Source: JACDAE01 sp034438015 (GTDB lineage Bacteria > Chloroflexota > Ktedonobacteria > Ktedonobacterales > Ktedonobacteraceae). From it: DNA of 64,000 nucleotides. The first letter of the stretch is position 1, and every line of letters starts with the position of its first letter. Below the pieces are notes generated by a model. The model was not told the origin of the DNA. It saw only the letters and a list, made by a program, of their open reading frames with translations, and searched no databases. The stretch lies in the NCBI GenBank assembly GCA_034438015.1, contig DAOTTD010000190.1:16269-80268 (forward strand), given 5' to 3'. Below, piece by piece: positions 1 through 8,482 of this stretch. The translations under genes and the position numbers were made by a program.

Positions 1-732
1 CTTAAGCGCGCGCATCATGCGGCGTGGCGGATCGACGAACCAGCTCCAGGCGCACTGGGCAACGTAGGCGGCGGCGGGAAGATGCTCTGGCGGCGTCTCC
101 TGTCCGCCCGCCCGTACGCTACGTGTGAGGATGGCCTGGCGCAGGTCCTCGCCAGTGCTGCCGGGAAAGAGCGTGTAGGCCGCGCCGATATGCTGCCAGA
201 AGTGGGCATCGCTGCCCCCCGTCTCTGCGAAATGCCACTGCTGATTGGCGGCGCGCACCGTCTCGCGCATCGAGGCGTTGGCCGGCGAAGGATTGTAGAT
301 CTCAATACCATCGATAGAGAACCCTTTGTTCAGCAACTCGTCGATCCTGGCGCGGCTCAGGCTCGGGACCAGGCGTCCCAGGGGATGGGGGATAATCACC
401 AGCCCACCCTGCTCCTTGATCGCGTCGATGCTCTCTTCGACGGAGCGCAGGGCCTTCGGCGCGTGCTGTACAAAGAGCCCTAGCAGATGCCCCTGGCGCG
501 TGCTGACCTCGACGCCGGTAATCATCTGAAAAGGCGGATCTTTCCGTTGGGCCAACAGGTCAGCTACGCGTTTTGCCCCTTCAACATGATCGTGGTCCGT
601 AATCGCGATCACCTGCAGATTGTGCCTGATCGCCTGCTGCACTATCTGCGCGGGACTGGCCCAGCCATCGCCCAGGTTTGTATGCATATGGATATCGGCT
701 TTACTATATTCTGTTTCGGGTTGTGTATTCAT
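1..732 (-). CDS. PHP-domain metal-dependent phosphoesterase, C-terminus off the left edge
   Basis: The reverse strand reads an open frame from an ATG at 732 to the window edge, giving 244 visible residues. The PHP (polymerase and histidinol phosphatase) metal site is clear: HMH at residues 15-17, DHDH at 46-49, Glu75, His82, the PHP histidine at 116, and a late GSDAH at 173-177. Family members hydrolyse phosphoesters, for example 3',5'-nucleoside bisphosphates or RNA ends, using two or three metals; the substrate here cannot be read from sequence. The gene is divergent from the PimA-like gene. Forward-strand open frames in this interval are shadows. The missing end is a window truncation, not decay. 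Confidence 0.9.
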   Translation of the reverse strand, partial: MNTQPETEYSKADIHMHTNLGDGWASPAQIVQQAIRHNLQVIAITDHDHVEGAKRVADLLAQRKDPPFQMITGVEVSTRQGHLLGLFVQHAPKALRSVEESIDAIKEQGGLVIIPHPLGRLVPSLSRARIDELLNKGFSIDGIEIYNPSPANASMRETVRAANQQWHFAETGGSDAHFWQHIGAAYTLFPGSTGEDLRQAILTRSVRAGGQETPPEHLPAAAYVAQCAWSWFVDPPRRMMRALK

Positions 733-795
733 ACGCGTGCTTTGACATCCCTTAAAAATTTAGCGTTTGTGGTATCTATTCTGACTTATCTGCCT

Positions 796-824
796 TTGAC
801 ATACGCCTGGGCATAATCTATGAT
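796..824 (+). promoter_or_regulatory. Sigma70-type promoter upstream of the PimA-like gene
   Basis: TTGACA at 796-801 and TATGAT at 819-824 are separated by exactly 17 bases. This predicts a start near 831 and an untranslated leader of about 235 bases before the gene at 1066. The rest of the 733-1065 gap holds no gene that I can support. Confidence 0.6.
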
Positions 825-1065
825 GGTTTATGTAACACATCTTTTAACACTAGCATTATATTATAGAAATGGGACGAGTACTACGTTCTGGAGATAAAGG
901 GTGATCTGATGCATACTTGCATCGTCTTACGAGGTATAAGGCCGAATGAAAAAAGAGGGAAGCGCACAACTACTATGACCAACGAGGGGGATCGGATCGC
1001 TTGACACGAAGAAGGCTATACACAAAAAACAAAAACCATCCCACATTATGGCAGGGAGGTAGCAA

Positions 1066-2247
1066 ATGAAGATTGGCATCGTATCACCGTATGATTGGAG
1101 TTATCCTGGGGGAGTGCGTGAGCATATTCGGCATCTGGCCGAGCAGTTCATTAACAAGGGACATGATGTGCGCGTGCTTGCGCCTGGGATCGAAACGAAA
1201 GGACTATTGAACGAGCAGCGCCTCTTTTTTGGCATGGGAAAATCGGCGCCCCTGCCTTTCAATGGATCAATTGCCCGCATCGCCATCGATCCTATGCTCT
1301 CCTGGCGCGTGCGTGATATTCTGCAACGCGAAAAATTTGACATCCTGCACATTCATGAACCCCTGGTGCCGGGGCTTTCGATCACTGCGCTGCGTTTCTC
1401 CAACACATTGAACGTGGGAACCTTTCACTCGTTCATGCGTCCTGGCATGACTTCGCCGTATCATCTTGCGTACGCCTCCGCATCGCCGTTTCTACGTCCC
1501 TACTTCCGCCGCCTCGACGGGCATATCGCTGTCTCCACCGCTGCCTATGAGTTTGCCTCGCGCTACTTTCCTGCCGATTATCGTATTATCCCTAATGGCG
1601 TTGACCTGGAGCGCTTCGACGGCAACGCGCAACCGATCGCTGAATACATGGATGACAAGCAAAATATCCTCTTCGTAGGCCGTTTTGAGAAGCGCAAGGG
1701 AGCGAAGTACCTGTTGCGCGCCATTCCTGCGATTCGCGAACATCACCCCAACACGCGCATCCTGTTCGTGGGTGAGGGTCGCCTGCGCTACCATTTCCAG
1801 CGCTATGTCGAGCGCCTCGGCCTGCAGGATGTCGTCTTTACGGGCTACGTCTCCGACGCCGATCTGCCGCGCTACTTCGCCAGCGCCGATCTCTTCTGCT
1901 CGCCCGCGATCTCCGGCGAGAGCATGGGCATCGTGCTGCTGGAGGCGATGGCGGCGGGTAAGCCAATCGTCGCCAGTAATATACCGGGTTACGCCACCGT
2001 CGTCAATTCGGGGCAAGACGGCCTCCTGACGGCACCGCGCGATAGCCAGGAACTGGCGAACGGGATCGGCTACCTGCTCGACAATGAGCCGTTGCGCCGC
2101 CACTTCGTCGAAGCTGGTCTGCGCAAGATCCACGAATACGCGTGGCCGCACGTCGCGAACAGCATTATGGACTATTATTACATGCTGCTGGACGAGCGCA
2201 GATTCGCGCAGCACACGGGGGGTGTCATGTATAGGAGGCGCTCTTAA
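1066..2247 (+). CDS. PimA-like GT4 glycosyltransferase
   Basis: This 393-residue GT-B protein strongly resembles phosphatidylinositol alpha-mannosyltransferase PimA. It has an N-terminal PGGVREH loop (residues 14-20), FNGSIAR (65-71), HIHEP (95-99), IPNGVD (175-180), a sugar-nucleotide region starting GRFEKRKG (205-212), and the EX7E pair Glu285/Glu293 in SGESMGIVLLEAM. Such enzymes transfer mannose from GDP-mannose to a lipid acceptor on the inner face of the membrane. An AGGGAGGTAG ribosome binding site precedes the ATG. Whether the acceptor is phosphatidylinositol is inference; other GT4 glycolipid synthases share these motifs. Confidence 0.88.
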   Translation: MKIGIVSPYDWSYPGGVREHIRHLAEQFINKGHDVRVLAPGIETKGLLNEQRLFFGMGKSAPLPFNGSIARIAIDPMLSWRVRDILQREKFDILHIHEPLVPGLSITALRFSNTLNVGTFHSFMRPGMTSPYHLAYASASPFLRPYFRRLDGHIAVSTAAYEFASRYFPADYRIIPNGVDLERFDGNAQPIAEYMDDKQNILFVGRFEKRKGAKYLLRAIPAIREHHPNTRILFVGEGRLRYHFQRYVERLGLQDVVFTGYVSDADLPRYFASADLFCSPAISGESMGIVLLEAMAAGKPIVASNIPGYATVVNSGQDGLLTAPRDSQELANGIGYLLDNEPLRRHFVEAGLRKIHEYAWPHVANSIMDYYYMLLDERRFAQHTGGVMYRRRS

Positions 2248-2533
2248 ACATCTTTCTTATCGGACCGCCTCGCGCTATCAACTTTACAGCTTCGTGTTAT
2301 CGCAAACGAATACTATAGCGTGGCATAAGGAGAAGCACAGTGAAAATGCCTCATATTGGCTAGCCTGGAGTGGATAACCAGACGGAAGAGCTACTCGTAC
2401 ATGTAATAGAGCCAGTTTAAGTTTGTTCCCTTTAGCGCGTCCTTTTAGGTAGGATGCTAAGCAAACAGGTGATACTGCCTTCCTTGCCAGCAACTTAGAA
2501 TAGATATGCGTCTATTGTAAGGAGATAGGAAGA

Positions 2534-3520
2534 ATGAGTAAAATATTTGAGAGCATGAGGCTCGCGATGGGGTTTGGCCTGACCGGAAGCGAGATCTACA
2601 ATCGGGCTTTCGAGCAGGGCGTGTTGATGAAGGATTTTACGAAGGCGGCAGATCTATTCGACGAGGCAGCAAAGAGGGCCAGCGCGGAAGGTAATGCCGA
2701 GCTAGCGGCACATGCAGTGGCGAATTCACTTCTATATAGCTACCTGACAAAGAAAAAGGCGCTCTTATTGGAGCGCCTGGTGAAGGCGTTGGGCGGATTG
2801 TATGAGATCGAGCGGATCGGCCTGCAGCGAGAGACGATGCTGGCGGCTCCATTGTGCGCCGAGTTGGAGTGTCGCAGGATCGAGGCGCTGATTGCCCAGA
2901 CACACGATGATGTCGTACGCCTGCGTGATCTCCATAAGATTGCCACTAGCAGGTTCCAGGTTATGTTTCAGCAGGCGTTGATTACCTATGAATACGTCAA
3001 GTCGGGTGTGGGGCATGACGAGCGGGCCGACGCGCGTTACTACTATCACCAGGGAATGTACCAGTTTTACGAGGCCATGACGAAAAAGGACCGGGACCCC
3101 GCCACGGCTGCCGACGATCTCGCGCTGGCACAGCAGGCGTTCCGGCGCTGTAACGATGCCAACTGGATGCGCAAGGTCACGCAGTTGCTGGATAACTGGC
3201 GCATCTCGCGCACCTGCTGGCTCTGTCATCGCGAAGTGCAGGGCTACGAGTTGCACTTTTCGATGTGTCGCGCCACTGTGACGCCTTACACAAAGCACCT
3301 GCTCGAGTCGCTCAATCAGGATGTATCAGCCGCGCAATTGGATGGCATGAAAGTCGCCGTCTGCACGCCATGTGGATCGATGATTACGTTCAAGGCGGTG
3401 GAAGAAGCCGAGAAGGTGCGCAAGGAGTTGACCGCTAAACTGGATATGGCCTTTAGCCGCATTCAGGAGCTTGAGGAGCGCGTGGATAAAATCCAGTTTG
3501 ATAACCGGTTTGATCTTTAG
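2534..3520 (+). CDS. Uncharacterised protein with C-terminal zinc-binding cysteines and coiled coil
   Basis: I do not recognise a named family. The 328-residue protein begins with an all-helical, TPR-like stretch (about residues 15-220). Two paired-cysteine motifs follow, CWLC near residue 228 and CTPC near 280, with an intervening HFSMC, consistent with a treble-clef or ribbon zinc site. It ends in a charged coiled coil (about 288-325). The start has a strong AAGGAGA site. It lies 14 bases upstream of the next gene and leads the set running to 8188, suggesting joint function with the SPFH protein. Confidence 0.8.
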   Translation: MSKIFESMRLAMGFGLTGSEIYNRAFEQGVLMKDFTKAADLFDEAAKRASAEGNAELAAHAVANSLLYSYLTKKKALLLERLVKALGGLYEIERIGLQRETMLAAPLCAELECRRIEALIAQTHDDVVRLRDLHKIATSRFQVMFQQALITYEYVKSGVGHDERADARYYYHQGMYQFYEAMTKKDRDPATAADDLALAQQAFRRCNDANWMRKVTQLLDNWRISRTCWLCHREVQGYELHFSMCRATVTPYTKHLLESLNQDVSAAQLDGMKVAVCTPCGSMITFKAVEEAEKVRKELTAKLDMAFSRIQELEERVDKIQFDNRFDL

Positions 3521-3534
3521 AAGGGCTTTTTGAG

Positions 3535-5406
3535 TTGGCTATGGATAAGCAAGACATACGTACTATCCTGGACTCGCTGGATGTGCAGGTATCGATGGGG
3601 CGCATCGACCAGTCTACCTATGAGGCGCTCAAGCAGAAGTGGGCACAACAGTTGCAGGAGATCGAAGCCAGCGAGGGGAACATGGTTCTCGGGAGCAACA
3701 TTGAGAAGGCCGGTATAGCGGCCACGAATACCGATGGCCTGGCTCCAGAGGCGCATGAGTTGCTTACACAGTCATCCATACCTCGTAAGGAGGAGCCACC
3801 GCTGTATACTATTGAGGTCCTGGCCTGTCCTCGCTGTAATGCCCCTGCAGAGGTCAAGAGCGGGCGGGACCTGTCGCAGCCACTGCAATGTCCCTTCTGT
3901 GATACCGTCTATACGGTGCGTCAGAGCCAGGAAAACGAGCAGCAATTAAAGAAAGATCTGAAGGCCTGGCTCGATCAGATGATCGTCAGCAGTGGCTACA
4001 ACGGAGCCAGTGGCGTCGATATCAACGCGCGCCGTTTCATCTTTCGCGAGTCGCTCTATCCCGCTCTGAAAAAAGAGATCGATCGTCGTCTCGAAGCCTT
4101 TGAGAATATGTTGGAAGCGCCTCTCGTGCAGATAAAGGAGACGAGGGACTTCCGCGACTATCGGCCCGACTGGAACCTGACGCTGCTGGCGAGAGGCGAT
4201 AATCAGTGGCTAAAGATGCTCTCCACGCGTGTCTCGGCCCGGCTCCTGCAAGATTTCGCCGTCGCGCAGGAGGATAAACAGCGCCTGCGCCAGCTCCAGG
4301 TGCGCGTGCTCAGCCTGATTTACTACGCGAACATTGCCCGGAACCAGAGCGCGCCCGGCACCTACCAGCTTGTACGCAAGAATATCGTCGCGCTGCAAAA
4401 AGAGTACCAGGCGTATCTCCAGGAGGTAACGGACGAACACTATCGCTCATATATCCTCGTCCTGGATGCGCGCACGACTGCGGACATCCACCTGCTCGAC
4501 CTGTTCATCTCCGCACTGGAAGAGGGACGCAATACGGCCCCGGACGCGCTCTGGTTCCAGGTCGGCAACGTCATTGCGCAGCTCGAAAAGGCGCAACGCC
4601 TGGCCCTCGCCTGCACCTATAACCCGCTCTATACCGTTCCGCTGCAGCTCGGTATCCAGAAGGACATAACCACTGCGCGTATCTTCCAGGCCATTGTGAC
4701 GAACTACGGGGTAGCGACACGCAGGCGCGCCGAGGAGTTCAGGCCGTTCTACAGGCGTCTGCTGCGCTACGCCCGGAACCTGGCGCGCATCGAGTCAGCC
4801 GAGCACCTGCACTGGCTGCTGACCTCGATCGGGCGCGCCCTGCTGGCACGCGCCGCCGAGGCTCCCCTGCCCGTCGTGAAGGACTGGACGTGGCTGAATG
4901 CAATGGTCGATGGTCAGCGAAACAAGATATCTGGTCAGGTGGTGCGTCACTATCATCCCTACTGGATTGCCCAGATGAATTATACTGAGGTCGGCGGCAT
5001 GTTCGTGAAGAGGGCGAGCGTACGCGAGGGTTTTCTCCTGGCGGATGCCAGCGGGATCGACGCGCCGATCGTCGTAGCCGTCACGGGAAACGATGCCGCG
5101 TTCCCTTTCATGCAGGCAGGGCTACAAAATTTTCAGCTCCTGGACCAGCAGATCGTCTCGCTGCCAGCCGTGTTGCCATATGATAAAGCAGAACAGGCAA
5201 TAAGGGACTACGCCTATGCCCACGAAGCTGAATTGCGCGTTCTGGCTACACGTATGCTCGGCATTCTGTATATACCAGCGGCCTCTATTCGTTATATAGA
5301 TAAAAAAGGCAGGAGAGAAGTTGTCGTGAGTTGTTTGCGAAACATCAATCAGGACCTGGCGCAGGCGCTGAAGCAGACGCAAGAGTTCTTAGCGCAGGGA
5401 TACTAA
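3535..5406 (+). CDS. Large soluble protein: short helical-hairpin N-terminus plus zinc ribbon, function unknown
   Basis: The 623-residue product has three parts. Residues 5-45 form a SHOCT-like helical hairpin (LDSLDVQVSMGRID...YEALKQKW) resembling the C-terminus of the SPFH protein two positions on. Residues 98-122 hold a zinc ribbon (Cys98, Cys101, Cys119, Cys122). The remaining 480 residues are mainly helical and not recognised. A TTG start at 3535 is spaced 8 bases from AAGGGC; an in-frame ATG at 3541 is the alternative. No signal peptide or membrane helix is seen. SHOCT-like hairpins are oligomerisation or recruitment elements, so an adaptor role beside the SPFH protein is inferred. Confidence 0.8.
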   Translation: MAMDKQDIRTILDSLDVQVSMGRIDQSTYEALKQKWAQQLQEIEASEGNMVLGSNIEKAGIAATNTDGLAPEAHELLTQSSIPRKEEPPLYTIEVLACPRCNAPAEVKSGRDLSQPLQCPFCDTVYTVRQSQENEQQLKKDLKAWLDQMIVSSGYNGASGVDINARRFIFRESLYPALKKEIDRRLEAFENMLEAPLVQIKETRDFRDYRPDWNLTLLARGDNQWLKMLSTRVSARLLQDFAVAQEDKQRLRQLQVRVLSLIYYANIARNQSAPGTYQLVRKNIVALQKEYQAYLQEVTDEHYRSYILVLDARTTADIHLLDLFISALEEGRNTAPDALWFQVGNVIAQLEKAQRLALACTYNPLYTVPLQLGIQKDITTARIFQAIVTNYGVATRRRAEEFRPFYRRLLRYARNLARIESAEHLHWLLTSIGRALLARAAEAPLPVVKDWTWLNAMVDGQRNKISGQVVRHYHPYWIAQMNYTEVGGMFVKRASVREGFLLADASGIDAPIVVAVTGNDAAFPFMQAGLQNFQLLDQQIVSLPAVLPYDKAEQAIRDYAYAHEAELRVLATRMLGILYIPAASIRYIDKKGRREVVVSCLRNINQDLAQALKQTQEFLAQGY

Positions 5407-5426
5407 TGAGAGCTGGATGGGTGCCG

Positions 5427-5572
5427 GATGGGGGCAAGCCCCAATACCATTGACTTCACGATGTCGGCAGGAGGGACAAGGGGTGGCGGCGGGGCGAGGA
5501 GGGGGCCTTGCGCTTGTCCTCTCGCCAGCCCCAGAACTCATGAAGTCAGAGGTATTGGGGGCAAGCCCCATC
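5427..5572. repeat. Intergenic inverted-repeat element (family C)
   Basis: Arms at 5427-5458 and 5541-5572 are inverted copies of about 32 bases starting GATGGGGGCAAGCCCCAATA, with a few mismatches. Inside, GGACAAG and CTTGTCC form a further inverted pair. No coding potential is seen. The element fills the gap between the zinc-ribbon protein and the SPFH gene. A related GATGGGGCTTGCCCCATC palindrome occurs at 24592-24609. Confidence 0.75.
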
Positions 5573-5604
5573 CCTACTAGAATGAGAAGAGAGGGAATCT
5601 TGCT

Positions 5605-6885
5605 ATGGGATTACTCCATGCATTTGTAAACTGGGGCATTCGCATCATTGATAATACGGATACCGATGTGCGGCGCATCGGACAGCGTTTTGGTTTCACG
5701 CCCTTATCCTGGCGGCAGGTTGTCATGGCGAATCCGACGAAGGACGGCATCGCCTGGCGTGTGCCTGATCCCGACGTGCGCACGGCGAGCTCGTTCGCGA
5801 ATACGCAGGGGGTGCTGGTCAGCGAAAACGAGATGGTCATGCTGCTTAATAATGGGAAGTTCGAGACGGGGGAGCGCGGAGTCCTGCTCTCGCCGGGCCT
5901 GTATGATGTGAGCCACCTGCGCGTACGCGACCAGATCGAAGTGATCTGGCTGACCAGCAAGGAGCTTCGTCTGCGCTGGGGTGTTCCCGATGTGCTGACG
6001 CAGGATCGCATCAGCGTTGGTGCCAGCGGTTACTACCTGACGAAGATTGAAGATCCAGAAGAGTTCTACTTCAGCGTCGTTGGCAATGCCCAGGTCTACA
6101 AAGAGGAGCAACTACAACTTTTTACGAAGAGCGATGTCAACTCCGTCTTGCGCGACCTGATCGCGCGCCGGACCGTGATGGAGTTTCAGAGCGCGCGCCG
6201 CGAGCTTGGCGATGCGGCGCAGGAACTGCTGCAGCCGATCTTTAATCGCTGGGGCCTCGAATTTATCGGCCTGACCGTTGAGAACCAGAACATTCCAGGG
6301 CAGTTTCGCCAGGCTGCGGCGGGTCGTACGATCGTCACGATGGAGAAAGAGGCGCAGCTTGAGGGCGCGAAGGCGGATGTCACGCTCGCCCAATTGGAGG
6401 CGCAGAGGGCTTACTTTACTGCGCAGATCGAGGTCGCCCGCCTGCGCGCGATCGGGCAGGCCAACGTGGAGATCATGCAGAGCCAGCAGAGCATCGGCGT
6501 CGATCCCCTGGACATAAAGCGTATCGAGGCTATCGACGCCCTGGCGCTCAATCCCGGCGAGAACGCGCTGATCGACAACCGCCCGCAGATCGTGAACCAG
6601 TTGCTGCGGCAACCGCCTGCCGTGCCGTCAGTTCCTCCCACAACGATTACAGGGTCTATCGTACCCGATCCCTCGCTTGCGTCTGCGCTGCCGGCGGGCC
6701 ATACCAATAGTGGACCGCTTGACGCCAATGCCATAAATGCTCCAGGCACAGGGCAGTTGACGCGCGAGAAGATTCAAGATATGCTGGACAAACTTGACGA
6801 GCGCCTGATTCTGGGAGAGATTACCGAGCAGAAGCATTCCGAGTTGTATGCTCGCCTGCAAAAGAAGCTCGCAGAGCTGGCATAA
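5605..6885 (+). CDS. SPFH/band-7 domain protein with C-terminal SHOCT motif
   Basis: The 426-residue protein has an SPFH (stomatin/prohibitin/flotillin/HflK) core over residues 30-245, including the characteristic NRWGLEFIGLTVENQNIP stretch near 210. A charged helical segment (245-310), a low-complexity Pro/Ala linker, and a SHOCT motif (about 388-426, LDKLDERLILGEITEQKHSE) follow. It resembles bacterial 'virion core protein/YdjI-like' SPFH proteins more than membrane-anchored HflK, since no N-terminal transmembrane helix is seen. Members form membrane-associated rings or scaffolds. Neighbouring genes encode zinc-ribbon proteins on the same strand, a common arrangement for this subfamily. The start is supported by AAGAGAGGGAAT upstream. 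Confidence 0.85.
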   Translation: MGLLHAFVNWGIRIIDNTDTDVRRIGQRFGFTPLSWRQVVMANPTKDGIAWRVPDPDVRTASSFANTQGVLVSENEMVMLLNNGKFETGERGVLLSPGLYDVSHLRVRDQIEVIWLTSKELRLRWGVPDVLTQDRISVGASGYYLTKIEDPEEFYFSVVGNAQVYKEEQLQLFTKSDVNSVLRDLIARRTVMEFQSARRELGDAAQELLQPIFNRWGLEFIGLTVENQNIPGQFRQAAAGRTIVTMEKEAQLEGAKADVTLAQLEAQRAYFTAQIEVARLRAIGQANVEIMQSQQSIGVDPLDIKRIEAIDALALNPGENALIDNRPQIVNQLLRQPPAVPSVPPTTITGSIVPDPSLASALPAGHTNSGPLDANAINAPGTGQLTREKIQDMLDKLDERLILGEITEQKHSELYARLQKKLAELA

Positions 6886-6916
6886 ATATCCACGTCAAAG
6901 AGGAGGTCAGGATATC

Positions 6917-8188
6917 ATGACTCACATTTGTCCTCAATGTTCGCAGGAAAATATCGATAATTCAACCTTCTGCACCCGCTGCGGATACCGGTTTCCGCAG
7001 CAGGACAACACCGAGGAGGTCAGACAGATCCCTTTCGGCAACCACGATCCTGCACCGACCCCTCCTGCGGGTTCGCAATCCCCTCAGCAGGGTTACGCGG
7101 AACAGACGACGGGCGCGCTGCCGCAAGAAAACGCACCGTCGCAACCACCTGTGCAGGGTGCATCCTCGCAAGGAAGTGCCCCGGACGCTCCACGCCCGTA
7201 TGCCCCATCGCGACCACCTGCGCAGGGCGTGCCGCTGCAAGGGAACGTACCATCGCAACCACCTGCGCAGGGTGTGCCGCCAAACTATGCTCCTCCTACA
7301 CCACCGCAGGGTGCCTCGCCCTTTGCTCCACCGGCGGGAGGCCCTTTCGGAGGGCAGCGAAACGATCCCTATGCCGCGCCGGGAGCGGCCTACGGACCAC
7401 CCGGATCTCAGCAGCAGAGGCCCTTTCCAGGGATGCAGCCGCCACCAGGGGCGCCGCGCTCTCTAAAATCGCCGCAGTTGAGCTCGATAGACCTGACCGT
7501 CGTGCAGCGCGCTTTTGCTGGCAAGGGAACGCCCATAACCCATGCCTCCTGGCTCATCGATGGCGGACAGATAGCTCCCATAGATCTACGCACTGCACTG
7601 GTGGAAAAGGTGCAACAGCGCTATCCCAACGAAGTAAAAGCCAGCCCGGAGCGCCTGGCGGAGCGTGACGCCGTATTGGAGGAGCGCGATTACGTCAAGA
7701 TCGAACGCGCACCCGCCAGCATCTTTATCTATTTTACGCGCTTTGGACCCGACTTCTACATTGCGCGCACCACCATCGTCCAGCCCGCTCTCAGTTATGT
7801 GCGGATCGCTGTGTTCGGTCTCCTGTTCCTGCTTATGCTCATCGGCTATGTTCTGGCGGCTGCCATCAATCCTTCTGTGCTCGACATCGGCAGCTTCCTG
7901 GGCGCGTTCCAGTTCAAATTTATCTTCTCGCTGCTCAGCACCTTGCTGCTGGTCTTCTTTATCACCCTGGGTCTGCGTTCACTGGTGCTCTGGCTGACTG
8001 AGAAGGACTACCTGGGCTTCCTGCGCCCCGGCAGGCTGAACGACTTCCACCTCGACGATGGTGCCCTCCTGGAACACGTTGCCGACAGGTGTACGCGCGA
8101 GGCTGTGGAAGGACTTGGGCTGGATGCCGGCGAACTGGCGCAGCCCGCGCACAATTATCCCGTCCGACAGCCTCTGCACCTGATCTAA
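6917..8188 (+). CDS. Zinc-ribbon, Pro/Gln-rich, two-helix membrane protein
   Basis: The start is the ATG at 6917 behind AGGAGG, although the frame stays open upstream; the product is about 423 residues. The N-terminus is a zinc ribbon (Cys5, Cys8, Cys19, Cys22). It is followed by about 150 residues rich in Pro, Gln, Ala and Gly with repeated PSQPPAQG-like units, a globular region, and two hydrophobic segments (about 298-318 and 337-362). It sits 31 bases after the SPFH gene, so it is probably co-transcribed. The likely topology is a cytosolic zinc ribbon on a disordered tether anchored by two helices. Function is unknown; it may recruit the SPFH assembly to the membrane. Confidence 0.8.
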   Translation: MTHICPQCSQENIDNSTFCTRCGYRFPQQDNTEEVRQIPFGNHDPAPTPPAGSQSPQQGYAEQTTGALPQENAPSQPPVQGASSQGSAPDAPRPYAPSRPPAQGVPLQGNVPSQPPAQGVPPNYAPPTPPQGASPFAPPAGGPFGGQRNDPYAAPGAAYGPPGSQQQRPFPGMQPPPGAPRSLKSPQLSSIDLTVVQRAFAGKGTPITHASWLIDGGQIAPIDLRTALVEKVQQRYPNEVKASPERLAERDAVLEERDYVKIERAPASIFIYFTRFGPDFYIARTTIVQPALSYVRIAVFGLLFLLMLIGYVLAAAINPSVLDIGSFLGAFQFKFIFSLLSTLLLVFFITLGLRSLVLWLTEKDYLGFLRPGRLNDFHLDDGALLEHVADRCTREAVEGLGLDAGELAQPAHNYPVRQPLHLI

Positions 8189-8246
8189 CAGGCTATAGAA
8201 ACCGCTGGATCAGTTGCCGCTTAACTTCCAACAGTGTAGCATAGCC

Positions 8247-8270
8247 GTGCCGGGCATACAAGCCCGGCAC
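8247..8270 (+). terminator. Hairpin downstream of the zinc-ribbon membrane protein
   Basis: GTGCCGGGC (8247-8255) pairs with GCCCGGCAC (8262-8270) across a six-base loop. There is no T-tract, so it may be a processing or rho-associated hairpin rather than an intrinsic terminator. Confidence 0.4.
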
Positions 8271-8280
8271 GAGCTTAACT

Positions 8281-8413
8281 CAGGGCTTTCCAGTTCTCGC
8301 AGGAAGCGGAGATGCAAGGGGCGGCAAGCCCCTTGCCGGAGCGCGAGGTGCCCTCGCACCTTCCCCCCTCTCTCCCGCCGAAGGCGGGACAAGAAGAGAA
8401 CTGGAAAGCCCTG
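8281..8413. repeat. Structured repeat element, family B, copy 1
   Basis: Outer arms CAGGGCTTTCCAGTTCTC (8281-8298) and its exact reverse complement (8396-8413) enclose three hairpins: CAAGGGGC/GCCCCTTG, GCGAGG/CCTCGC and CCCGCC/GGCGGG. The middle motif GGAGCGCGAGGTGCCCTCGC is identical in copy 2 (20549-20690), while outer arms and other hairpins differ in sequence but remain paired. No open frame is credible. Confidence 0.8.
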
Positions 8414-8451
8414 TGGCGTTTTCAAGATATCTGTACGTATTCTTAGAAATC

Positions 8452-8460
8452 TGCTATAGT
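8452..8460 (+). promoter_or_regulatory. Extended -10 promoter for the exonuclease gene
   Basis: TGC-TATAGT (8452-8460) is an extended -10 element located 22 bases before the GTG start at 8483. No good -35 is seen. This would give a leader of about 16 bases. Confidence 0.45.
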
Positions 8461-8482
8461 GTAGAGACATTATAGAGGCCCT

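Noticed and set aside
82..816. Forward-strand open frames opposite the PHP gene
   Set aside because: They lie antisense to a clearly conserved PHP domain and show no family resemblance.
1001..1022. Second TTGACA (1001-1006) before the PimA-like gene
   Set aside because: No acceptable -10 at 16-18 bases; TATACA is only 10 bases away.
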